DNA of 47,791 nt from an uncultured Collinsella sp. (GCA_902493535.1 CABUQG010000014.1:1-47791), one strand, 5' to 3'. Numbered from the stretch's first letter, positions 23,792 through 31,658 are shown. Notes: generated from the sequence alone by a model not told the origin. A program made the numbers and translations.

Positions 23792-24730
23792 TTATCCGCG
23801 GAGAAACGCGTATGCGCTCGTTGCTGCTATGGCTCCGTCAGAAACGGCGGTCACAACCTGACGTAAGCGCTTGGAACGGATATCGCCAGCAGCAAATAGA
23901 CCTGGCGTGCGGGTCGCCATGGATTCATCAGTCAGAATGCCGCCATCAGGCGCCAGATCGACAAGATGCTCAACAAGCTCGGTATGGGGTTGCGTCCCGG
24001 TAAAGACAAAGATGCCAAACGAGCCAGGCTCAAAGGTCTCAGCATGCGTCTTACCGCTTGCATTGTCCTTGAACGTAATTGTCGTGGGCATCGCTTCACC
24101 AGAAAGCTCAACAATACTAGTTTGGTACCTAACTGTAATATTGTCCTTTTTGAGTACTTTCTGAACAACACCATCAGGCGCACGGAACTGGTCGCGGCGC
24201 AGCACGATGGTCACACTGCTGGCAATGTCTGACAGGAACAGTGCCTCTTCGCATGCCGAATTGCCACCACCGATTACAAAGACCTGTTTGCCGCGGAAGA
24301 ACATGCCGTCACATGTTGCGCAATATGAAACGCCACGACCGCGATAGGTATCCTCGCCAGCGAAACCTGCCGGACGCGGCGTGGCACCCATGCAAGCGAT
24401 AACGCTCGAGGCAAGCGTATCGCCCATATCGTGATGCACCGTAAACAGCGCTGCATCGGCATCGTAATCGATACCCGTAACCATGCTCCATGTAACCTGC
24501 GCTCCCAGCCCCTCTGCATGTTGCTGAAAACGCTCGCCGAGTTCGGCGCCACTCAAGAGCGGAATGCCCGGATAGTTCTCGACCTCATTGGTCGTGGCGA
24601 TCTGTCCACCCGACATGCCCTGCTCAATCACGGTCGTCGTCAGGTTGGCACGCGCAGCGTAAATGGCGGCAGCATAGCCCGCGGGGCCTCCACCGATAAT
24701 CGCAACATCAATCGGCTGATCGGTAGTCAT
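23792..24730 (-). CDS. trxB: Thioredoxin reductase
   Basis: A 312-residue flavoenzyme that reduces thioredoxin with NADPH. FAD motif IIGGGPAGYAA at residue 11, SGGQIATTNEVENYPG, redox-active pair C137-A-T-C140 in SYCATCDGMFF, NADPH motif GGGNSACEEA and C-terminal GLFAAGDIR. The ATG at 24730 is chosen because it puts the FAD motif at the usual distance and has AGAGGA upstream; in-frame codons further up would add an unlikely extension. It is divergent from the glycosyltransferase gene with 117 bases between them. No thioredoxin gene is next to it. Confidence 0.95.
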   Translation of the reverse strand: MTTDQPIDVAIIGGGPAGYAAAIYAARANLTTTVIEQGMSGGQIATTNEVENYPGIPLLSGAELGERFQQHAEGLGAQVTWSMVTGIDYDADAALFTVHHDMGDTLASSVIACMGATPRPAGFAGEDTYRGRGVSYCATCDGMFFRGKQVFVIGGGNSACEEALFLSDIASSVTIVLRRDQFRAPDGVVQKVLKKDNITVRYQTSIVELSGEAMPTTITFKDNASGKTHAETFEPGSFGIFVFTGTQPHTELVEHLVDLAPDGGILTDESMATRTPGLFAAGDIRSKRLRQVVTAVSDGAIAATSAYAFLRG

Positions 24731-24847
24731 GAAGAATCCTCTCGTCGAAACGTTGTCGTTCTTTGCGCTCATACCCAAATTTACGTGAACATGACACTCA
24801 TGCACTACAATGATAAATCGCGTAACAAAGCTGAAGGGGAGTTATCG

Positions 24848-26149
24848 ATGGATCAAACGCAGACGAGCAATAGCGCTCCCCTGCCCATGCAAGCCACTCC
24901 CCAACCGGAGCAAATGACCGTTTTACCTGCACAAAAACCCCTGGTAACCATTGTGCACGCATCAGTTGGATCGGGCCACAAAGCCGCCGCCAACGCGATT
25001 GCACAAGCATTTGACCTTATCCGCGGCACCAAGGGAATCCCTGAGGATATTGAAATTGAAGTGCTCGATATCCTTGATTTTGGACGTATTAAATTCGACG
25101 GCAATAAGACCGCGGCTTCTTTTACGGGAGCCACACGCCCCATTTACGACCTGACCTGGCGATATACGCTTACGGGGCATCTTCTCTGGGGTGGCGGCAC
25201 GGCATGGTCGCGAATTATGTTCCCCGCCTTCAACGAATATATTCGTCGCCGCAGGCCTATAGCCGTGGTCGCAACGCACATCACAGCAGCCAATGTTGCC
25301 GTGGGTGCCCGCGTTATTACGGGTATCGATTATCCGGTCATCTGCGTACCAACAGACTATGAAGTCGAAGGCTTTTGGCCCCACAAGGACACCGACCTGT
25401 TCTGCGTGGCCAACGAGTTTATGGCCGAAACGCTGCGCCCCCGCAAAGTTCCCGAGTCAAAGATCCGCATAACGGGCATCCCCATCCGAGCCGGTTTCGA
25501 TTCAAATTACGATCGCGAGGAAGAGCTGAGCAAGTTCAATCTCCCCATAGACAAAACTGTCGTATTGGTGATGGCCGGCGCCAGTTTGCCCCAACCATAC
25601 GTGCGTTTCCGTGCCGCGATGGACCACACGCTCCCCTTCTTACGCAGCTTTGAGGACATGCACTTTGTCTTTTTACCGGGCAAGGATAAGGAATACGCCG
25701 CCCGACTCAAGACGCTCTTCGACGCCATGAAGCTCGACAACGTCACGGTTCTGGACTACGTGGACGACATGGCGGCCCTCATGCACGGCTGCGACCTGGC
25801 AATCCTCAAATCAGGCGGACTCACGGTCACCGAGTGCCTGTGCGCTCATCTGCCGATGATCCTGCTGGGCAAATCATACGGTCAGGAAAAGGCCAACACC
25901 ACGATGCTTACCGGCATGGGCGCCAGCATGCACGTCACCACCGCACGCGAGCTCATCGTGACGCTTCGTCACCTGCACGACCACCCTGAGTCGCTCAAAG
26001 CGCTACTCATCAACGGCGAAGTACTACGCCGCCCCCACGCAGCCGAGGACATCGCCATCGCAACCATGGAGCTAGTAGGCAAACCCCAAAAGCGCAAACG
26101 AGCCTTCTGCCGCTTCTACTGGGGCGGAAAGCCCGCGCATATCCGCTAG
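24848..26149 (+). CDS. MGDG synthase-like glycosyltransferase (GT28 family)
   Basis: A 433-residue glycosyltransferase related to plant MGDG synthase and bacterial UgtP. These add glucose or galactose to diacylglycerol to make membrane glycolipids and lipoteichoic acid anchors. The N-terminal half has HASVGSGHKAAANAI and a Pro/Gln-rich leader of about 40 residues. PTDYEVEGFWPHKDTD closes the acceptor domain. The donor domain holds MAGASLPQP and the sugar-nucleotide motif KSGGLTVTECL. The C-terminus is basic (KPQKRKRAF). The ATG at 24848 has AAGGGGAG 8 bases upstream. -10-like TACAAT at 24806. Donor sugar and acceptor are not determined. Confidence 0.87.
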   Translation: MDQTQTSNSAPLPMQATPQPEQMTVLPAQKPLVTIVHASVGSGHKAAANAIAQAFDLIRGTKGIPEDIEIEVLDILDFGRIKFDGNKTAASFTGATRPIYDLTWRYTLTGHLLWGGGTAWSRIMFPAFNEYIRRRRPIAVVATHITAANVAVGARVITGIDYPVICVPTDYEVEGFWPHKDTDLFCVANEFMAETLRPRKVPESKIRITGIPIRAGFDSNYDREEELSKFNLPIDKTVVLVMAGASLPQPYVRFRAAMDHTLPFLRSFEDMHFVFLPGKDKEYAARLKTLFDAMKLDNVTVLDYVDDMAALMHGCDLAILKSGGLTVTECLCAHLPMILLGKSYGQEKANTTMLTGMGASMHVTTARELIVTLRHLHDHPESLKALLINGEVLRRPHAAEDIAIATMELVGKPQKRKRAFCRFYWGGKPAHIR

Positions 26150-26160
26150 TCGAATGTCCG

Positions 26161-26262
26161 CCGCTCTGCCGGAGCCGCCCTTATATCATTCCATGCTCAA
26201 ACATTCTCGCTTCGCTGCGAAACTGCGCGTGGAACGATATAAGGGCGGCTCCGGCAGAGCGG
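26161..26262. repeat. REP-like palindromic element, copy 1
   Basis: Arms of 33 bases (26161-26193 and 26230-26262) are complementary with one mismatch. The 36-base centre contains TGCTCAAACATTCTCGC and TTCGCTGCGAA. The inner part, from TATATCATTCCA to TGGAACGATATA, recurs inverted at 26440-26508. The outer 20 bases are palindromic too but are not shared with copy 2. Confidence 0.8.
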
Positions 26263-26340
26263 CTGCGTTTACTTACTAGCAGCTACTTCGGTATCCCCTC
26301 CATTAGAACCTGCAAAGGTAAAACAGGAAAATATAAATAC

Positions 26341-26389
26341 AGTAAGCCGATGCGACAAAGGGACAGCCCCTTTGTCGCATCGGCTTACT
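26341..26389. terminator. 22-bp perfect hairpin, possible terminator
   Basis: The bases 26341-26362 (AGTAAGCCGATGCGAC...) pair perfectly with 26368-26389 around ACAGC. On the minus strand the stem is followed by GTATTTATATTTT, which could end the dut transcript. On the plus strand the following sequence is A-rich. Confidence 0.6.
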
Positions 26390-26419
26390 AGAAAAGTAAA
26401 TATTGTTTCAAGCGAGTAG

Positions 26420-26524
26420 CCGCCCGCCCGGGGCTTACCTATATCGTTCCACGCGCAGTTTCGCAGCGAGCGAAGCGACGCGAGAATGTTTGAGCATGGG
26501 ATGATATGTGTGAGAGGCGGGCGG
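26420..26524. repeat. REP-like palindromic element, copy 2 (inverted)
   Basis: The core 26440-26508 is the reverse complement of the copy 1 core, with about 9 extra bases in the GCTTCGCT part. Ends TATATCGTTCCA and TGGGATGATATG are imperfect inverted repeats. Outer arms CCGCCCGCC (26420-26428) and GGCGGGCGG (26516-26524) pair exactly but differ from those of copy 1. Confidence 0.75.
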
Positions 26525-26541
26525 GAGGGATACGAGCGCCC

Positions 26542-26985
26542 CTAGGCGACGCCGCTGGAGCCGAAGCCTCCGTTGCCTCGGTCGGTTTCGTCTAGTTCTT
26601 CTACTTCTATGAGGTTAACCGTGGGGACTTCTTGGATGACGAGTTGGGCGATGCGGTCGCCTTTGTTGATTTGGATGTTGTTGGAGGGATCCAAGTTGAT
26701 GAGGATAACCTTGAGTTCTCCTCGGTAGTGGGCGTCGATGAGGCCCGGCGTGTTGACTATAGACAGGCCCTGCTTGATGGCCAAGCCGCTGCGGGGCTGG
26801 ACGAAGCCGGCGTAGCCATCGGGCAGGGCGATGGCCAGCCCGGTAGAGACCAGACGGCGTTCGAAGGGCTTCAGGACGCAGTCCTCGTTGGAGCGCAGAT
26901 CCAAGCCGGCATCGGTGGGATGGGCGTATTTGGGAAGCTCGACGGTGGGATCGAGACGCTTTATGTTGAGGGTAATGTTGGACAT
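26542..26985 (-). CDS. dut: Deoxyuridine 5'-triphosphate nucleotidohydrolase
   Basis: A 147-residue trimeric dUTPase that hydrolyses dUTP to dUMP. All five motifs are seen: DAGLDLRS, PRSGLA, GLIDAHYRGE, GDRIAQLV and the C-terminal RGNGGFGSSG loop. It starts 4 bases after the nrdR stop, so the two nucleotide-metabolism genes form a unit. Confidence 0.97.
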   Translation of the reverse strand: MSNITLNIKRLDPTVELPKYAHPTDAGLDLRSNEDCVLKPFERRLVSTGLAIALPDGYAGFVQPRSGLAIKQGLSIVNTPGLIDAHYRGELKVILINLDPSNNIQINKGDRIAQLVIQEVPTVNLIEVEELDETDRGNGGFGSSGVA

Positions 26986-26989
26986 GGAA

Positions 26990-27433
26990 TCACCTTAGCT
27001 TGTCGAGCTCTTGCAGAAACTCATCGACGTCTTTGAAATCGCGGTAGACCGAGGCAAAGCGGATGTACGCCACCTTGTCGATCTTGGCCAAGCGCTTGAG
27101 CACCATGTCGCCCAACTCATGGGACGTGACGGCCGTCAGCGTGCGAGAGCGCAGCTCGACCTCGATGTCGTCGATAATCTCATTGAGCTTCTTAGTGTCG
27201 ATATCGCGCTTGATGGTGGCGCGCATCAAGCCGACGAGCAGCTTATTGCGATCGAACCGCTGCTTAGTTCCGTCCGACTTAATGACCTCGATTGGGTCTT
27301 CACATCGCTCGAACGTTGTAAAGCGGTAGTTACACGAGCAACATTCGCGACGACGCTTAATGGTGTTATTTGACTCCTGCATACGGGAATCAACGACGCG
27401 GGTATGTGCCTTGCCGCATTTGGGACAGCGCAT
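26990..27433 (-). CDS. nrdR: Transcriptional repressor NrdR
   Basis: A 147-residue regulator of ribonucleotide reductase genes. The N-terminal zinc ribbon has CPKCGKAHTRVVDSR and CCSCNYRFTTFER. The ATP-cone follows (VIKSDGTKQRFDRNKL). It senses ATP/dATP and binds NrdR boxes; I see no clear NrdR box in this window. The start codon and ribosome site (GAGGAGG) lie in or beside a 12-bp perfect inverted repeat (27428-27471), so translation may be controlled by a hairpin. Confidence 0.96.
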   Translation of the reverse strand: MRCPKCGKAHTRVVDSRMQESNNTIKRRRECCSCNYRFTTFERCEDPIEVIKSDGTKQRFDRNKLLVGLMRATIKRDIDTKKLNEIIDDIEVELRSRTLTAVTSHELGDMVLKRLAKIDKVAYIRFASVYRDFKDVDEFLQELDKLR

Positions 27434-27471
27434 GGTACCTCCTCTTAAACGATAACAAGGGTACCATGCGC
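27428..27471 (-). promoter_or_regulatory. 12-bp inverted repeat over the nrdR start codon
   Basis: GCGCATGGTACC (27428-27439) and GGTACCATGCGC (27460-27471) are exact complements with 20 bases between them. In the nrdR mRNA the downstream arm contains the ATG and the end of the ribosome site, so the folded form would hide the start. It lies 14 bases after the LysM gene and might also act as its terminator. Confidence 0.65.
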
Positions 27472-27484
27472 AGCGCGATAATGA

Positions 27485-27937
27485 TTACGAACGAGCAGGA
27501 ACCTTAAGATGCGCACCGGCGGCGAGCGAACCATGCTCCAGATGATTGACGTTACGGATCATGTCGGAAGTCTCTTGCGTGGAAAGGCCATCGATTGGAT
27601 ATTCCTCGGCAAGCGACCAGAGAGAATCGCCAGGCTGAACGCGAACGGTCTCATAGGTAACGTTGGAAACGGACTCGGCATACGCGGCGTGACGAGCGCT
27701 AAAGACCGACATAGCGAGGACAAAGAAGAGCGTAAGCGCAACGGCAACGGCAACAATCGTCGGAACCTTCAGGGCAACGCGAGCCGGCGCGACTACAGCC
27801 TGCTGATTGCGAGCAGGCTTTACGGTCAAAGGCTGAAAGCCGGAGCGGCCACCCTGAACAACCGTAAAAGTGGGTTCTGCAGGCGTCTCGAGCTTAAGGG
27901 CGAGGTTTCCCTGGACCATATTCGTTGCGTTCATCAT
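27485..27937 (-). CDS. LysM membrane protein, YneA-like candidate SOS cell-division inhibitor
   Basis: A 150-residue protein. A cytoplasmic N-terminal part of about 58 residues is followed by one membrane helix (residues about 59-82). A LysM domain then lies outside the membrane (RVQPGDSLWSLAEEY to AGAHLKVP). It is divergent from lexA, as yneA is in Bacillus. Its promoter (TTGACA at 28047-28052, GATAAT at 28025-28030 on the minus strand) encloses one LexA box, with a second in its leader. Induction by DNA damage is therefore likely. Division inhibition is inferred from context and architecture. Confidence 0.83.
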   Translation of the reverse strand: MMNATNMVQGNLALKLETPAEPTFTVVQGGRSGFQPLTVKPARNQQAVVAPARVALKVPTIVAVAVALTLFFVLAMSVFSARHAAYAESVSNVTYETVRVQPGDSLWSLAEEYPIDGLSTQETSDMIRNVNHLEHGSLAAGAHLKVPARS

Positions 27938-28004
27938 GTTCTCCTCTCGCGTGTTTTGCTGAGAACAGTTTTATCAAGCCGCGCGGACAAAAATGTCTAG
28001 CGCG

Positions 28005-28018
28005 AGAACGAATGTTCG
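28005..28018. promoter_or_regulatory. LexA box 1
   Basis: AGAACGAATGTTCG, matching GAAC-N4-GTTC, lies in the leader of the divergent LysM gene. Confidence 0.75.
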
Positions 28019-28024
28019 GTTATT

Positions 28025-28052
28025 ATTATCTTCGAACAGTTGTTCCTGTCAA
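28025..28052 (-). promoter_or_regulatory. Promoter of the YneA-like gene
   Basis: On the minus strand TTGACA (28047-28052) and GATAAT (28025-28030) are spaced by 16 bases. LexA box 2 fills the spacer. Confidence 0.75.
28033..28046. promoter_or_regulatory. LexA box 2
   Basis: CGAACAGTTGTTCC fits CGAAC-N4-GTTCG with one mismatch and lies between the -35 and -10 boxes of the YneA-like gene. Confidence 0.85.
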
Positions 28053-28060
28053 GCAAAATT

Positions 28061-28074
28061 CGAACATTTGTTTG
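28061..28074. promoter_or_regulatory. LexA box 3 (lexA autoregulation)
   Basis: CGAACATTTGTTTG fits the box with one mismatch and ends 23 bases before the lexA start, suited to repressing lexA itself. Confidence 0.85.
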
Positions 28075-28097
28075 ATATGGGTAGAGAGGATGCCCTG

Positions 28098-28742
28098 ATG
28101 GCTCGCAAAATTACCAAGCGTCAGCAGCAAATTTACGACTTCATCAAGGAATATCAGCAGGAGAAGGGTTATCCGCCCAGCGTGCGCGAGATGGCTTCTG
28201 CCGTGGGCCTTTCCTCCCCCAGCACCGTGCACGCCCATCTATCTGCCCTGGAGGCGCGCGGGCTACTCAAGCGCGATGCCACCAAACCGCGCGCCCTGGA
28301 ACTCTTTAACGAGGACGGTTCCTCGGTCTCAATTTCTAAATCTGACGAGCCCACCGCACCTCGCGGAACGGTCTCGCTACCGCTCGTTGGTCGCGTCGCG
28401 GCTGGGATTCCCATTCTGGCCGAGCAGAATATCGAAGACACTTTTACTATCCCGACCGAAATCGCCACCGATCAGGGTTCCTTTATCCTTGAGGTGCATG
28501 GGAGCTCAATGATCAATGTCGGCATCTTCAATGGCGATTACATCATCGTCCGTGAACAAAAGAGTGCCATGAACGGCGAAATTGTCGTGGCCATGATTGA
28601 TGGTTCAGCGACCGTCAAGACGTTCTACAAGGAGCAGGGACGCGTACGCCTGCAGCCCGAGAATGACACCATGGAGCCTATCTATGCAACGAATCCCGTC
28701 ATCTTGGGCAAAGTCGTCGGCTTGATGCGCCGGTTCTCGTAA
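28098..28742 (+). CDS. lexA: SOS repressor LexA
   Basis: A 214-residue repressor that self-cleaves when bound by RecA filaments. The N-terminal winged helix includes YPPSVREMASAVGLSS and STVHAHLSALEARG. The cleavage site is Ala-Gly in GRVAAGIP. The catalytic serine is in HGSSMINVGI and the lysine in SATVKTF. The ATG at 28098 after GAGAGGA gives the usual MxxKxTKRQ start; an ATG at 28077 is less well placed. The stop overlaps the next start by one base (TAATG), so an acyltransferase is coupled to it. Confidence 0.96.
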   Translation: MARKITKRQQQIYDFIKEYQQEKGYPPSVREMASAVGLSSPSTVHAHLSALEARGLLKRDATKPRALELFNEDGSSVSISKSDEPTAPRGTVSLPLVGRVAAGIPILAEQNIEDTFTIPTEIATDQGSFILEVHGSSMINVGIFNGDYIIVREQKSAMNGEIVVAMIDGSATVKTFYKEQGRVRLQPENDTMEPIYATNPVILGKVVGLMRRFS

Positions 28743-29446
28743 TGCAAAAACGCATCACCATCTTTGACACCGTCCGCGGGTTTACGATGATTTCAATGGC
28801 AGGTTTTCACGCTTGCTACGATCTCGCCTACCTGTACGGTTGGGATATGCCCTGGTTTACACAGACCGTCTTTCAAGACATCTGGCGTGCCAGCATCAGC
28901 TGGGTATTCTTGTTTATCGCGGGTTGGATGTGCACGCTCTCACGCAACAATATCAAACGTGCCGCCAAATACGCCTTAGCAGCACTCGTCGTCTGGTTGG
29001 CAACAACACTTGTCTCAGTAGACGATTCGGTTAATTTTGGCATCATCTACTGCATGGCCGCATGTACCGGCATCGTGGCGTTGACCGATCCCGTCCTTAA
29101 GAAGATATCGGCGAGATGGGGCATGTCCCTATGCCTTGTGTTGTTCGCCCTCACCTGGAGTATCCCCAAAACGATCTATCCTGTCCCCTACCTGGCGTGG
29201 CTGGGATTTCCGAGCCCTGGGTTTGTTTCAGGTGATTACTACCCCATCATCCCGTTTTTCTTTATGTATCTTGCAGGATACTTCGCCGCACACATAGCGC
29301 AGGGAATCGATAAGACCGTCCCAAGCTGGGCCTACGCCAATCCCATCCCGGCGCTCGCCAGCCTTGGACGTCACGCACTCCCCTTTTATCTACTGCATCA
29401 GCCCACTATTCTGGGCTTTTTGGAGCTCGTCTACTCGGTGCGATAA
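28742..29446 (+). CDS. DUF1624/HGSNAT-like membrane acyltransferase
   Basis: A 234-residue membrane protein with about seven hydrophobic helices. The N-terminus IFDTVRGFTMISMAGFHACYD matches the heparan-alpha-glucosaminide N-acetyltransferase catalytic region (DUF1624), with a histidine in the first helix. PFYLLHQPTILG near the C-terminus is typical of membrane acyltransferases. It begins on the last base of lexA (TAATG), so it is translated from the SOS-controlled transcript. The 3' end overlaps the convergent hflX by 16 bases. The acceptor is unknown. Confidence 0.82.
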   Translation: MQKRITIFDTVRGFTMISMAGFHACYDLAYLYGWDMPWFTQTVFQDIWRASISWVFLFIAGWMCTLSRNNIKRAAKYALAALVVWLATTLVSVDDSVNFGIIYCMAACTGIVALTDPVLKKISARWGMSLCLVLFALTWSIPKTIYPVPYLAWLGFPSPGFVSGDYYPIIPFFFMYLAGYFAAHIAQGIDKTVPSWAYANPIPALASLGRHALPFYLLHQPTILGFLELVYSVR

Positions 29447-30720
29447 CGCTTGAGCCGCGGCGCGATACGAGCCGGCAGCTTCGCAACAATACGAACGCCG
29501 CCCTCAAGATATTCCTCGTGCAAAAGGGTTCCCTGTTCATGCACCAGCGTGATGAGGGCGCCCTCGCGATACGGGATATCAGCGGAGAGCAACACATCGG
29601 TGGCAGCCGCCTCACGAGCAATACGGTCGACGAGATCGTCGAGTCCCTCGCCCGTCTGGGCCGAGAACAGCACGGCCTCGGGATAGCGACGACGGAAACT
29701 CAATCGATCAACGCTATCGAGAAGATCGATTTTATTGAACACCGTAAGCGTCAAACGCTCGCCGGCACCGATCTCGTCAAGAACGCGATCGACTGCCTCG
29801 AGCTGGCGCTCGTAGTCCTCGTCAGAGGCATCCACAACTTTAAGGATCAGATCGGCACCAAGAACCTCAGACAGCGTGGACTTAAAGGCATCAACGAGAC
29901 CATGCGGTAGCTTTTGAATAAAGCCAACGGTATCGGTAATCGTCATGCCGCGACCGCCGGGCAGGCGATACGAACGCGTCGTCGGGTCGAGCGTAGCAAA
30001 CAGCTTGTCCTGCGAAAGTACCGTAGAGCCGGTCAGGCGATTAAGCAACGTCGATTTACCGGCATTGGTATAACCGGCTAACGCGACGCGAAACGCCGGT
30101 GACTCAATGCGGCTCTTGGACTGGACATCGCGACGCTGTTCAACCTGCTTGAGCTCACGACGAAGCGCAGCGATCTTATTACGAATGAGGCGACGGTCGA
30201 CCTCGAGCTGACTTTCGCCCTGACCAAAGCGTGAACCGATGCCGCCGCGCGTCTGCTCCTTGGCAAGATGGCTCCACATACCGCGCAGACGAGGCAACAG
30301 ATATTGAAGCTGCGCCAGCTGTACCTGTAGGCGTCCCTCACGCGTCTGAGCATGCAGGCCAAAGATATCCAGGATCAGTGCTGTACGATCGATAATCTTT
30401 ACCGGCTCGCCCACGGCTTTCTCCAAATAGGATTGCTGCGAGGGCGATAAATCGTCGTCGAAGATAACAACATCGACATCCATACGATGCACGAGCCCGC
30501 AAAGCTCCTCAACCTTACCGGAACCGATAAACGATTTTGGATACGGCTTAACCAGACGCTGTGACAAACGCGCCACGCACTGGGCGCCAGCCGTATGGGC
30601 CAGGCGCTCAAGCTCGTCAAGCGAACGATCGAGCGGCCATGCATTGTCGCGCCACTCAACACCAACTAAAATGGCACGCTCGGGCTCGGGTGCCGTGGGA
30701 ACAAGGGGGAAACGGGCCAT
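29431..30720 (-). CDS. hflX: GTPase HflX
   Basis: A 429-residue ribosome-associated GTPase that splits stalled or stressed ribosomes. The N-terminal nucleotide-binding-like domain includes FIGSGKVEEL and DRTALILDIF. The linker has EGRLQVQLAQLQYLLPRL and RGGIGSRFGQGES. The G domain has GYTNAGKST, DTVGFIQKLP and NKID. The start shares one base with the miaA stop (TAATG), giving the well-known miaA-hflX pairing. Confidence 0.96.
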   Translation of the reverse strand: MARFPLVPTAPEPERAILVGVEWRDNAWPLDRSLDELERLAHTAGAQCVARLSQRLVKPYPKSFIGSGKVEELCGLVHRMDVDVVIFDDDLSPSQQSYLEKAVGEPVKIIDRTALILDIFGLHAQTREGRLQVQLAQLQYLLPRLRGMWSHLAKEQTRGGIGSRFGQGESQLEVDRRLIRNKIAALRRELKQVEQRRDVQSKSRIESPAFRVALAGYTNAGKSTLLNRLTGSTVLSQDKLFATLDPTTRSYRLPGGRGMTITDTVGFIQKLPHGLVDAFKSTLSEVLGADLILKVVDASDEDYERQLEAVDRVLDEIGAGERLTLTVFNKIDLLDSVDRLSFRRRYPEAVLFSAQTGEGLDDLVDRIAREAAATDVLLSADIPYREGALITLVHEQGTLLHEEYLEGGVRIVAKLPARIAPRLKRYRTE

Positions 30721-31658
30721 TAGGCAGCCTCAATACGATGCAGGATGTCCTCAACGACCTCATCGATCGTAAACTCGTCCATATCAAACCACACGATACG
30801 GTCATCGCGCTTAAACCACGAAAGCTGACGTTTGGCATAGCGACGCGAACGCATCTTGATGAGTTCGCGAGCCTCATCCATAGAAATCACGCCATTGAAA
30901 GCATCAATGATCTCTTTATAGCCAATTGCCTGCATCGAAGTCAGGGCATCTCCCAGCCCCTGGTCCATAAGACCGCGAACCTCATCAACAAGACCCTGTT
31001 CAAACATCAGATCGACACGCAGGTTAATGCGCTCGTAGAGCACCTCGCGATTACGCGTCAGACCAAACCATAGAGCATGATAATGCTCGCGCGGAACACT
31101 AAACTGACTTTTTTGCTGTGCATAGGAGATACCATCATCGTGCATCTCGAGCGCACGAATCACACGACGCACGTTATGGGGATGAATCACGGCAGCTGAT
31201 TCGGGGTCGCGCTCGGCAAGCAGGGCATGCAATGCTTCCTCGCCAATGCGCTCGGCAAGCTCCTGATAGCCCACGCGGCGTTCGTCCTCGAGTTCTCCCG
31301 AAGGAAAATCCATTTCATCGAGAGCGGCCTTGAGATACAAGCCCGTACCGCCGCAAAAGACCGGAAGACGCTGCTCGCCAAGCAAACGCTCGACATGTGC
31401 TCGGGCGTCCGACTGGTAGAGCGCAGCAGAATACGCGACGCCGGGATCCACGATATCGATAAGGCGCAGAGGTGCCGAGCACTCCTCAGGCATCATTTTG
31501 GCCGTACCGATGTCCATGCCGCGATAGATTTGCATCGCGTCACACGACAACACTTCGGACGAAAGACGAGCGGCCAGGCGGTCGGCAACATCGCTTTTGC
31601 CGACCGCCGTCGGACCGACAATCGCTACGGCAGAAAGGCTTGCACCGGGGGAAATCAT
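30720..31658 (-). CDS. miaA: tRNA dimethylallyltransferase
   Basis: A 312-residue enzyme that prenylates A37 of tRNAs reading UNN codons. P-loop GPTAVGKSDVA at residue 15, then SCDAMQIYRGMDIGTAK, CGGTGLYLKA and the C-terminal AIGYKEI and RRYAKRQLSWFKRD. The ATG at 31658 shares a base with the miaB stop (TAATG). MiaB carries out the next step on the same base, and IspH upstream in the window makes the prenyl donor. Confidence 0.97.
   Translation of the reverse strand: MISPGASLSAVAIVGPTAVGKSDVADRLAARLSSEVLSCDAMQIYRGMDIGTAKMMPEECSAPLRLIDIVDPGVAYSAALYQSDARAHVERLLGEQRLPVFCGGTGLYLKAALDEMDFPSGELEDERRVGYQELAERIGEEALHALLAERDPESAAVIHPHNVRRVIRALEMHDDGISYAQQKSQFSVPREHYHALWFGLTRNREVLYERINLRVDLMFEQGLVDEVRGLMDQGLGDALTSMQAIGYKEIIDAFNGVISMDEARELIKMRSRRYAKRQLSWFKRDDRIVWFDMDEFTIDEVVEDILHRIEAA

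Larger units (their letters stand above)
26150..26541. other. 392-base convergent intergenic region rich in inverted repeats
   Basis: No open reading frame is supported between the glycosyltransferase and dut. It holds, in order, a 33-bp-armed palindrome (26161-26262), an AT-rich spacer, a 22-bp perfect hairpin (26341-26389) and an inverted second copy of the first element's core (26440-26508). Neither flanking gene has another visible terminator, so these hairpins may end both transcripts. Confidence 0.8.

Noticed and set aside
26150..26541. Insertion sequence or CRISPR array as the cause of the repeats
   Set aside because: No transposase frame, no regular repeat-spacer pattern and no target duplication are visible; short palindromic elements explain the region.
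27428..27471. NrdR box as the explanation of the nrdR-upstream palindrome
   Set aside because: It does not resemble the AT-rich NrdR consensus (ACAC-W-ATAT type); the pairing across the start codon suggests an RNA fold instead.
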